DNA of 64,000 nt, from positions 62,001 through 126,000 of the forward strand of contig JAPJBO010000208.1 in NCBI GenBank assembly GCA_030068145.1, in the 5' to 3' direction. Below are positions 9,827 to 19,900 of this stretch, piece by piece; positions within the stretch are counted from its first letter, which is position 1; every line of letters begins with the position of its first letter. A model generated the notes under the pieces. The model was not told the origin of the DNA and did not search any database. It was given only the letters and a program-made list of their open reading frames with translations. A program made the position numbers and the translations under genes. Origin of the DNA: Diplonema papillatum. Lineage: Eukaryota > Euglenozoa > Diplonemea > Diplonemida > Diplonemidae.

Positions 9827-10115
9827 TCAGGTTGCCACAAGCCGAAGACTGCCGCCAGACGCGATAGTCAAATGGTCATCGCAGAAGCATAGGAGACTCA
9901 TCAGGTCGTCGAACGCACTACCGGGCTGGGTTCGCCCGTGCCCATCGGCAGTTGAGTGTCGCTTCAAGGCATCATCTCTCAGGTTGCCACAAGCCGAAGA
10001 CTGCCGCCAGACGCGACAGGCAAATGGACATTGTAGCAGCATGAGACTCATCAGGTCGTCGAACGCACGAGTTCGCCCGTGCCCATCGGCAGCTTCAAAG
10101 CCTAATCTCTCAGGT
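9827..10115 (+). repeat. Direct duplication, about 150 and 130 bp
   Basis: Two adjacent copies begin CAGGTTGCCACAAGCCGAAG and contain ACTCATCAGGTCGTCGAACG and GCCCGTGCCCATCGGCAG. No gene is apparent. From 10116 to 11031 I see only the dispersed block at 10552-10675. Confidence 0.75.
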
Positions 10116-11065
10116 TGCGTTCGACTATCGATTCGACTATGACCAGCTCGCTCACGAGTGTCGATGGATTGGATCCATCTTGAATGAGGTGGCACCCTCA
10201 AAAGGGTCTTTCTCACGGGCGGTCGCAGGATCACAGTCGAGTTTGCAGCATCCACGTTGCCGCAACAACGAGAACCTCCGCAAAGGCGAGTGGAAAACAC
10301 ACACCGAAGAGAGCCGGTGTCAGCAACCAGAAGTTGCGGGAAAGGTTGCAGGGAAAGCTGGGAAACTAGAGTTTTCGTTGACCGCACTACCCTGGGTCCA
10401 AATCCTGGACGTGGTTTCAGGTGGAAAACTTGGCAAATGAACATGGTCAGAAGGTCCTACTTGGGCAGTTCAGTTTCCTCACACATTGCATGTGGCTAAA
10501 AACAAAATGTTTCCCCCAGAAGAACAGACACCCTGTGTAGATTCGTCAAGCCTCGCAGATTCCCTCAGAAGATCCGTGAGAACCATGCGGCAAAGAAAGG
10601 GTTTTGGTTCACTTTAAATATACACACGCAACCCCCGATGGGTCAGAGAGCTGTGCATAAGCATAGGCAAAACACTTGCGTGTCCAACGGTGATGTTGGC
10701 CCGTTTTAGGTACTCGGCTGCTCCCTGATGACAGGAAAACCGCAACAACTGATCGGTGTTGATATCGGACCATGGCCGATGAGACGGGCACCGAAGCCAA
10801 CTCAGCAGGAGGCAAAGTCGGACGAAGGCGTGTTTCAGCGGCAGATCGCCAACAACTGATCGGACACTCGCAGTCATTGACGGACAAGGAAACGAGGCAG
10901 CGCGAGTGCTGACGTTGCACGAGGATCCGAACCGGTTCCGTCCACCACGGTCCTTTTTTCATCCAGGTGGATAGTGACTGCACTTTCTTCTCCGAGCGAT
11001 CGTTGCACATCGTATGCGCTCATTATCATTCTCACATAAGAATTTGCCTGGCGGAGCGACTCCCC

Positions 11066-11256
11066 AATCCAGGAGCATTTCTGCCTAAGTGCCTCATTTC
11101 TGATTTGCCCCCCGGCAAGGCCTGCAAGGGCAACATCTTCCTCACCTGTCCCCCCCAGGATCCAGGAGCATTCTGCCCAAGTGCCTCATTTCTGATTTGC
11201 CCCCCGGCAAGGCCTGCAAGGGCAACATCTACCTCACCTGTCCCCCCCAGGATCCA
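11066..11256 (+). repeat. 94-bp direct duplication
   Basis: The block from ATCCAGGAGCAT through CACCTGTCCCCCCCAGG occurs twice in a row. A minus frame at 11032-11535 spans it but matches nothing I know, so I do not call it a gene. Confidence 0.75.
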
Positions 11257-11815
11257 GGTGTCGTTCCTGAACCCTGCGTCGGGGTCAAGCGGGAGAAGTT
11301 TCTTCACACCCTTTCCTACAACCGCCAGGTTCCTTGGACCTGCCAAGCCTGAGAACGCCTCGCTCTTTCGATGGACGGAGCAAGCCATCTGGAAGTGTGA
11401 GTTAATCAACAGCGAATTGTTGAGGAACAGGGGGTCTGCAAACAACCCCCTGTGGATTTCGGAGGCGAATCCGATATCCTGGGGAAGCTCGGTGTCTTCC
11501 CCAATCCTGCTGCAAGCATTGCACTTGGCCCCCACTTCTTACCAGCTCGCTTTGAAACACCAGTGAAGAGCAGCGGCCGCAAGCCACCATATCACCACAC
11601 CGGTGTGCTCCTCAACGGAACCGTTCTCGTATTGTTCTATAGTTATTGCGGCGCAGTGTTTGTTTCTTCCAAGCACCGGTTGTGCAAAATCATTTTTTGT
11701 TCACCCAGTCCCCGTAAATCGTGCTTGAAATAAGCTTTGGCTCTGATCTGGTCTTCAAGGCCCATTCCCCTGTGAGGACCTCCCCGGCGAGCGCGCAGGG
11801 AAGACGGGGAGAGAC

Positions 11816-12430
11816 TAAAAAAGTTCGATTTCAAAAAGTGGTACCCATCGGACGAGGAAAGGGGGCGACGGGCCCAGAAGTGGGTTCACCTTAGCGGAAC
11901 AGGAGAAGTCAGGCGGGACGAGGAGGGAGGAGCTCGAAGAGGAACAACACCCAGGGCAAGGAAGTGTCACGAGGCGCGCCGGAGGCAGCCAGGATACGAA
12001 GGCGGAGCAGCGCACACGAGGACGGCCGACTCTGAAGAGGCCCGCGCCGCAAGCAGCGCGGGCAGCACGGAATGCCAAGCAACGGAAGAAGGAAGACGAG
12101 GAGATTCAGATAGCACAGCAGGACGCCCGAGCCGAGGCGGCCGACGGACCACAGAGGCAACAGGCAGAACAGGAAAGGCAGGCGCGGTCGGTACGAGAAG
12201 CGGCAATCACGGATGAGGCAACGAGTACAGAGCAGTCCACGCGCAGACGAGCAGTAAAGCAGCCCGCGTCGCAGGTGGCACAAACCGAAGAAGGCCGTGA
12301 GGGAGGGAGTGGAGACGAGGTGATGCAAGACGAAGGGGAAGCGCGAAGCGACCAGCCCGGACGGACCAACAAGACGCAAGACCAGGCGACCAAGAGAAGG
12401 AGGGGGACGCGACCCAGAGACCCGGGCTAA
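11816..12430 (+). CDS. Possible exon, charged coiled-coil protein (no start codon of its own)
   Basis: This plus frame is open for about 205 codons to a TAA at 12428-12430. Its composition is protein-like: Glu/Gln/Arg/Ala-rich with helix-forming stretches such as AKQRKKEDEEIQIAQQDA and QRQQAEQERQARSVREAA, then an acidic patch GDEVMQDEGEA and a basic end TKRRRGTRPRDPG. No ATG lies near its beginning, so an upstream exon would be needed. The antiparallel frame is Ser/Cys/Leu junk. The last ~70 bp before the stop are duplicated at 12545-12622. A similar Gln/Glu-rich frame ends at a consensus splice donor at 30578. Family unknown; 12431-13228 holds no gene I can support. Confidence 0.35.
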
Positions 12431-13228
12431 GTAGCCTGGAACTAGTGTGATGGACCTTTCTTCGGAGGGGCTCACGCACTCAAAGATCGACTTATACGCA
12501 CAAACTACACAAACGGAAGAAGCCCGTACAGCAAGGGAAAGCGCGAAGCGACCAGCCCGGACTGACCAGCAAGACGCAAGACCAGGAGAGACCCGGGCTA
12601 TGTAGCCTGGAACTAGACACGCGATCAGTTCGGGCCACAAGTCGCGAGGCAACTGCTCAGCTCGTTTGCTGCGAGAGGTTCCCTGACTTGAAGGCGTCAC
12701 AAATTTTCGCAAGCCTGTGTCTCTGATAGATCCGATACTTGAGCGCGGGTCTCGGCAAGCTGCTCCAGAAGAGACCTGTAGCGCTGTTGGCGCGTCGAGG
12801 CGTCGAAGATCATCCTTCCGCTGAGTCTGTGTAAACTGAAGTGGAACCCAACATCAGCAGACGAAATGGAGTCTATTACATCTTTCCGAAACAAAGTGGT
12901 ACCCTCAGCTCAGTAAACGAACTGGAACCCGGGCAGCGAGACGTAGAGAGAACAGAAAGAAGTGCGTGGTTTTGTTTTATTCTTTTACTTGTTTGTTGTC
13001 CATATTGTGGTTGAGGTGTCATTCAGATGTAGATCTAAAGCCGCCCACGTCAAATTTTGTTAAGCATTGAGTTCTTTTAAGTACATGAACCACACGGATT
13101 AACATGCACTGTCTGTTAAGCAGCGGCTGCCAAAACTTGCCATGACACCTATTTGATGCAATGTAAAGGAGAAGGTTGGAAGTAATTGGGAAGTTGATAT
13201 TTTGTTGGGACCCTCGTAGCTCGCTGGG

Positions 13229-13356
13229 TCAGGTGCGCCAGGTACGTGCTGGGCGAAGAAGTGTGAAAACGGGTTTTCGCCGATCCGAGGCCCGAATGAG
13301 TGCAGTCTTCCCATCGTCGGCTGCAGCCGACACGCTGGCACCGGCCGCCAACAACA
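13229..13356 (-). pseudogene. Ankyrin-repeat gene B, 3' fragment beyond the insertion
   Basis: Reads LLLAAGASVSAAADDGKTAL, half an ankyrin repeat, then a tail to a stop at 13229. It is the continuation of the gene at 13857-14765, separated from it by inserted LINE tails at 13357-13870. The 9-bp sequence CCAACAACA occurs at both junctions (13348-13356 and 13871-13879), as expected of a target-site duplication. Confidence 0.65.
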
Positions 13357-13870
13357 GCTGTAAATTTGTTGCATTAGTGTGTGGGCCTTTGAAGCGTGGA
13401 TGATGCCTCTCGCGCTGCTCCCCTTGAGGTTCCTGACTCATGCCAAAGCACCGCCGCCCGGGTTAAGGGGTTGCGGCATCAGGCGTGGGCCAGGGCCAGG
13501 GAGGCTGTTCGGAGGGGTCACCACCCACCGTTCGCGGGCTTCGTTACTTCACTGCCCCCGGCTCTCCCCGGCCTTCGTCATCCCGGGGGAGGGTTCCACT
13601 GCCATCCCCGGAATGGACTGGTGCTGTGCCGCGAGTCCTTCCGTGCGTTCTCGCGACGTCGCCGCTGTCGATGTCGCTGCCGCTGTTGCTGCCGCTGCAG
13701 CCGCTGTCGGGCGGTTGGTTGACGATCCCGGTCTGCACCCCGCCCGTTGCGCGTCGGCTTTCTTCTTCTCGGCGTTCGCAAATTTGTTGCATTAGTGTGA
13801 TTGTCAGGCCTTCGACTAAAACCCTGACAACGCGCTATGCACACTCCGTGGCTACGTTACAGCGTCTGTT
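13357..13870 (-). mobile_element. Insertion of two tandem LINE 3' ends in ankyrin gene B
   Basis: From the left: TGTAAATTTGTTGCATTAG, a ~415-bp body identical in part to 6180-6375, then a second AAATTTGTTGCATTAGTGTG at ~13781 and ~70 bp matching the 3' end of the full LINE at 16.9 kb (CACTCCGTGGCTACGTTACA versus CACTCCGTGTCTACGTCACA). Both are 5'-truncated. The insert is flanked by CCAACAACA. Confidence 0.65.
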
Positions 13871-14765
13871 CCAACAACACTTTCACGATGTTTTCGTGGC
13901 CCTCCCGTCTGGCCCAAATGAGTGCAGTACGACCTTCGGTGTCTGCAGCATTCAGGTTGGCACCGGCCTCCAGCAAGTCTCTCACGATGCTCTCATCTCG
14001 ACACTGACTGGCCCAAATGAGTGCCGTCCTACCCCCATTGGCCGCGGCATTCACGTTGGCACCGGCCGCCAACAAGCTTTTCACTATGCTCTCGCTGCCT
14101 TTCCAACTGGCCCTAAGGAGTGCAGTTCCACCGCTGTTCTCTGCGGCATTCACGTTGGCACCGGCTGCCAGCAAGTCGTTCACTATGCTTTCGCTGCTGT
14201 TGAAACTGGCCGCGATGAGTGCAGTTCCACCGAGGTTGTCTGCAGCATTCACGTTGGCACCGGCTCCCAATAAGGCTTTCACTATGCTTTCGCTGCCTTT
14301 CCAACTGGCCCTATGGAGTGCGGTTCCACCGTTGCTCTCTGTAGCATTCACGTTGGCGCCGGCCGCCAACAAGACTTTCACGATGTTTTCGTGGCCCCCC
14401 TGACTGGCCATAATGAGTGCAGTGCGGCCTTGGTTGTCTGCAGCATTCACGTTGGCACCGGCCTCCAGCAAGTCTTGTACGATGCTCTCATAGCGACACT
14501 GAATGGCCCAAATGAGCGCTGTCCTACCCTCGTTGCCTGCAGTATTCACGTTGGCACCGGCCAGCAACAAAGCTTTCATGATGCTTTCTTCACCACTCAC
14601 AACGAGAGCAGTATGACCGCTACCACTAGTTGCATCGACAGCGACGTGAGTTCCGCCGGTCCGCAGCAGTCGCTTGACGACCTCTATGTGTCCCTGACAG
14701 CTTGCAAGGATCAGGCCCGTGGCTCCTGCCTTGTGATGCTCGTCAATAGCAGCGATGGCAGCCAT
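13857..14765 (-). pseudogene. Ankyrin-repeat gene B, 5' part (interrupted)
   Basis: The ATG at 14765 gives MAAIAAIDEHHKAGATG, the start shared with genes A and C; the frame is open 37 codons further upstream, but that part is not conserved. It encodes about eight ankyrin repeats of the type LLAAGANVNAADNLGGTAL. The frame ends with a foreign EQTL and a stop supplied by the inserted LINE tails, so the protein would be ~302 aa, cut mid-repeat. Its 5' flank (14766-14945) is similar to that of gene C (23353-23525), which shows they duplicated together with their promoters. A truncated product could still fold. Confidence 0.75.
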
Positions 14766-15375
14766 ACTTGTCCAGTTCCTCTTCCACCGGCACGTGATGG
14801 TATTAGTGCTCAATGGCAGCGAGGGCCTCCTTTCGGTCTGTGAGCAGCAGGGTGTTATGTATTCTTCTTCGAGCAAGGTGGCTCACTTGCAAGGTGGCTC
14901 AGTTTGCAGGGCATCAGCGTAATGCTGGTATTCAGAAGCTGGGATACACCTCGGGGGTAATCTCAGGGCCGCCCACGTGAAAGCCGTTAAACACTGGGAA
15001 CTGGGAAAAGTACATGGACCACATGGAACAGCATGCACTTTTCACACGGGCTAAGTTACTGAATGACGTCGTCATCGCCTGCTATTGCGTCGTCAAGATC
15101 GACTGCTTGTGGTGTAAACGAGGCTAGGTGATCTGGCGAGTCTGGTTCAATGTCTGAGTTCAAGAGCGAGCAGGTTTGCTCGTTTTCCACCTTTCAAGAC
15201 CGGCATTTGAGATTATCGAGGCGAGGTCATGCCAGATTAGTTAGCCATGTCACTGGAGCGGAGTGCTGCTCCGATTCAGAATGTGATTACACGCTGATTA
15301 GCGTTCTTGCCTTAATTCGGCCTCAAAGACTGCAGGCCTTTTACACGTCCGACCCCTCAATGCTTTTGTCCCGTT

Positions 15376-15570
15376 CGCTTACATCACCGTGTGTTGCTTT
15401 CTCACTCAGGACTTTTGACCTCTTGTGTTTGTGTGATTTGTCGTGTCGGGGTAGACTCACGTCCGTTCAACACGTGGTTCGGTAGTTGCAGCACTTGGGA
15501 TCCCTTCTGTTCTTTGTCTAGCAGTTATTGTCGAGCATTTCCTTCCAAGCTGGCGCTTATGTAATAATAC
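15376..15570 (+). repeat. Dispersed ~190-bp repeat family, copy 2
   Basis: Shares with 62158-62350 the string TTCAACACGTGGTTCGGTAG and the ending CCTTCCAAGCTGGCGCTTAT. The surrounding 14946-16290 holds no gene I can support beyond this, a diverged copy of the palindrome arm at 15828-15953, and a possible Ser/Asp-rich frame at 16058-16330 that may be an alternative tail of ankyrin gene C. Confidence 0.75.
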
Positions 15571-16290
15571 ACCTCCTCCTACTGCGTATACTGGCTCCGT
15601 CTGCTGCTTCGTCTTTACCGTCGCGGATGATGCAAAAATCGAAAGTAGAAAGGTCAGGCAGTGATTCGGTGTGTTTGTCACAATCGTCAGCGCAAGCGAG
15701 GGGTGAAGTTATGATGTTTTCGGGATAGCGACGGGGTTATTTAACCTTGTACAAGTGTTGGGTATTCGTCGGACATATTAATCGTCTAAGATCTGCTATG
15801 TTGTACGACAAAGAAAATTACAACCCAGTTCGCTGTGCTCTGCGGCTGACCGTCGTGTCTACAGGCTTGTGTTGCCTAGGTACGACGTGACTGGGTGCTT
15901 TGGTTGGGGAAGTCGAAAGCCAATTGACCGTAGGCCCGCGGATCTGCAACCCAGGAAACACGTGAAGTGTGTCTCTCGTAGTGCTGCGGCTCGTACACAA
16001 TACACAACTGCCACCGCGTCCTCATTTTTCTGGCGGATAGGGTTGTCCTCGCTCCTTCTAAGCCGTTGCGAATCCGAGGCTCGACGGACCAGCAGCAGCT
16101 GATTTTGTCACTTTACCTGCTTTAGCCGCCGGTGGAGATGCCTGAGACCGCAACGATGCTGGCTCTGGATTCACTGCTGCAGCAGGGGTCACTTCGGCAG
16201 TCGCCCGAGGCCGGGCTTGCACAGCAACACGCGGTTGCGAAGGAGGTTGTCCATCAACAGATGAATCGTCATCGTCCATTGAAGAGTCGC

Positions 16291-16895
16291 TCATGTCCCT
16301 GTCGCTGGCTTCATCAGCCGAGCGTACTTGCATGGTGGGTCTGCTGCATCGTTCAGGCTTTGCTTCAAGTCTCGTTTCTGCGTGGCTTCCAGAAGAAGCT
16401 TCGCCATTGTGCTGGGGCACCTGCAACGGTTAGCAAACGTGAGTGCGGTGTCTCCATTGTTGGCTGCCGCATTCACGTTGGCGCCTGCCGCCAACAATTT
16501 CTTCACGACGCGTTGGTTGCTCTTCCTACAGGCCTCCATGAGTGCAGTGGTACCGTCGTTGGTTGTTGTATTCACGTCGGCGCCGGCCTCCAGCAAGTCC
16601 TCTACGATGCTTTCTCGGTTGTGGAAAATGGCCCACATGAGTGCAGGGTCACCATTGTTGTCTGCAGCATCCACGTTGGCACCGGCCGCTATCAAGTCTC
16701 TTACGATGATTTCGAAGCCTTCCCCACTGGCCAGTGTGAGTGCAGTATCACCGTACTTGTCTGCAGCATTCACGTCAGCACCGGCCGCCAGCAAATCTTT
16801 TACGATGCTGCCTTCGCCAATATGACTGGCCCAAAGGATTGCAGTGCCACCTTCCGTGTCTGAAGCATTCACGTTGGCACCGGCCGCCAGCAAAT
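16291..16895 (-). pseudogene. Ankyrin-repeat gene C, 3' part (beyond LINE insertion)
   Basis: Continues mid-repeat with AAGANVNASDTEGGTAIL and holds five or six ankyrin repeats, then a tail (LLLEATQKRDLKQSLNDA) to a stop at 16291. It is the downstream half of the gene whose 5' part is at 22754-23352. A second frame shifted by one base and rich in Ser/Asp (MSDSSMDDDDSSVDG) follows to 16058 and may be the original C-terminus reached by a splice or after a frameshift. Confidence 0.7.
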
Positions 16896-16969
16896 GTGTA
16901 AATTTGTTGCATTAGTGTGATTGTCAGGCCTCCGACTCCCCTGAGCAACGCACTATGCACACTCCGTGT

Positions 16970-19900
16970 CTACGTCACAGCAGATGGAACGCGTCTGTTA
17001 CGTCGCCGCGGAGGCGGCCTACGAGTGGGTGTCATTGTGGCCTCCCGGCCGGAGCCATCGTTGGACGACCCTTCGCTCGTTTCCTCGCGTTTGCGTCGGT
17101 TCGCGCGTCGGATGGACGCAGCCGGGGGCTGCGCATTGGGCGGCGTTCGTCGGGCGGGGGTGTTGGCCCGGAGTTGCGGCGTTGGCAGTTGAGTGCGCCG
17201 GCGCCGCCGCGCTGGGGGGGTGCGTGGGACGGAAGGGTCCTCTGCAGCACGCCGCCGCAGCGGCGCAGCGCGATCGATCGTTGGTGAGTCTCCCTGGCCG
17301 GAGCCGGAGGATTCCTCGCTCGTCTCCCCGCGTTTGCGTCGGAGCCCGCGTCGGGGCGCTGCCGGTGCCGGTTGAGGTCCCGCCGGAGGTGCAGGTGCCT
17401 CGTTCTCGTCGTCGGCGTCGTCCGGCCGGTCTCCCGCCCGGTGGTGGCCACTCCGGCAGCACACGGAGGCATTGGCGCAGCCGCCGCAACGCGTCAGGTG
17501 GTGCGCTCCGCAGCATTGCGTGAGGACACCGTCACCGGGCTCGTGGTGGTCCCGGCAACACTGCTCCGGCGTGCGCTGTGAGCTCGAGGCGCACAACGGA
17601 CACTTCTTCTTCGCGCACTTGTCGCAGACCTGAAAACGCCCTCGCGTCATGGCCTGCGACGCGGGCACCAGCACTGGGTGCGCAGAGCGTGTCAGCACCG
17701 GCCTCCGCACCTCCCACTGCTGAGCGCGCTCAGCGCGTAGAGCCGAGTCGTACTGCGGGAACACGTCCCTACCCCACACTTGGCTTGTCAGCCCACCGAC
17801 GGGCAGGGCACGCGTGGCACAGGCCTCCAGGACAGCCGCCGTTTCCGCGCCCGCCGCGAAGACGGGACGTACTTGCAGCCCGCCAATCACCCGCGGCACA
17901 CCGAGCGTGTGGAGGCTCTTCACCCTCTCCAGTCTCGCCGTCGGCAGCGGCGAGGGCAGCTTCAGAGTCTCGCACAGGCGGCACAGCACTGCGAGCATCG
18001 CTCCTAGCCGCTGACCCCGTTCGGCCACCGATACGGGGCCAGCGGGGCGCTGAACCTTCGGCCTCTTGGGGCAGTGCTTGACATCCATCCCTGTGAACAG
18101 CTCGAAGTCCAGAGCGAGCTCGATATTGGAGACCCCTTCAAAGGTGGTCCACCGCAGCGCCGCCAACCAGCCCTTCAGAGCGCGCATCATCGGGGCGCCA
18201 AAGTTCCATTTCCGCGGCGCATCCGGTAGGTCGTTGTACCGAAATCTGTGGGCGGTCGCCTGTGTGGAGGCGGCGAGCACCCAGGCGTGGGTCACCGGCG
18301 CGGACTTCCAGCGCGCAAGGCTCGCCTCAGTCCTGGCTGCAAGGATCGTTCCCATCATGCGATGCAGGGCCGTGGCATCAATATCCAGTCCCACGGTGAT
18401 GACACCGTGCACCCGGGTGCAGGAGGGCCAGCGCGAGCGGTCAGCCCGTATGAGGGCCGCGAAGCAGTCCATTCTCCGGATGTTGCCGTACGCGGGGCAT
18501 GCCCACCACAGGTGCTCCGCGGTGTCGGGGACCCGCAGCTCGCAGTCGGGGCAGTCACGGCCACGGGCCCGGGGAGCGCTTTCGCTGCTCGAGGTCACCT
18601 CGTCGAAAGCATCAGCTGATGCGGTCCGATCGTCTTCGCCGCCGGAGGAGGGCCCGGAGGACCCTTCAGCAGAGGAGGAGGAGGAGGCGGGGGACGCGGC
18701 CGAACCGTCACCGCCGTCGCCGGAGTCGCCCCGGCGGTCTCCGTTGCCGGCGCCGCGCCCCCAGCGCGTTGCGTAGTAGACGCCGCCGGCCAGGATGGTC
18801 GTGAGGGCCTTCCGCAGCGCAGCACTCGCCGTCGCTCGGCGGCGTTCCTCGTTGGTGCGCACGTAGTCTACACCGTGCTGCACCCCGTCAAAGGACGGGC
18901 GCTCCGCAGCAAGCTGCGTCCAGGCGGACTGTCGCAGCTGCCCCCGCAACACATGGTGCCGCTCGGCCCGTCGCATGTCCAGCAGGACCCGCCCTTGCAC
19001 TTTCATGGTGCCGAGGTCAAACCCGTCGTATTCGGCCCCGACCGGGGGGAGCCCGTCGGTGATCGCGATACCGACGGGACCCAAACCCCGTCCGAGCATC
19101 CCGCCCCGTTCGCCATACAGCCGGCAGATGCGCTTCATGCGTTCGCGCACGTTCGGCAACCGCTCGCACGAGTCCAGCAGTGAGCATAGCACCCAGTAAG
19201 GGCGCGCCAGCACGGGGTCGACCCGGTGGCCCTTCGCCAGGACGGTCAGCACCGCGGAAACGCTCCGGGAGGTGCCCCTGTTTACCGGCCCAAAGACCCC
19301 TCGCGCAATCCTCGTGCGGAGACTCTTCAGGCCCGCTTTCGTGAAGGGTGTGTACTGACACCCAGACAGTGCGCTGCCCAGCGTGCTGGAGCTCGCGATC
19401 TCGCACCGCTCGTCGAAGGGGAGTGGCGACAGACCTAACGCGTCCATCAGCCCACTCTGGGCCTCCAGCCGTGCGTCGTTGGTGCGGTCGCACCTCTTGG
19501 TCGAGGTGTTCAACCTGCCACTCAGCACCTTCGTGGACGACACGGTGGGGAAGACCTCCTTGCCGTCGCCCTCGCCAATGTGCAGCGTGGACCGGTAGGG
19601 GCGCTGCATGCGTTGCTGCGTCTTGCCTTCGAGGATCCCGAGCGCTACCGTCTTCTTCACGTTCAGGCGCATGCCCGTAACGTCGCAGAACCGGCTCACA
19701 ACGTCGACCGCCTTCTGCACAGCGGGCTCGTTGGACGCGTGCAGTGTGGCGTCGTCGGCGTACGACTCCGACGCCACCGGCACCGCCCTCAGCATCACTG
19801 ACAACAGCGCGTTGATCAGAATGACCGAGATCGGGCAGCCCTGCAGGATGCCGTTGGTGACCTCAAAGTAGGCCCCAACGCCTAGCGGCAGCTTGAACCG

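Noticed and set aside
11909-12712. Minus frame of 267 codons rich in Ser, Cys and Leu
   Set aside because: It is the complement of a Glu/Gln/Arg-rich plus frame that looks far more like protein.
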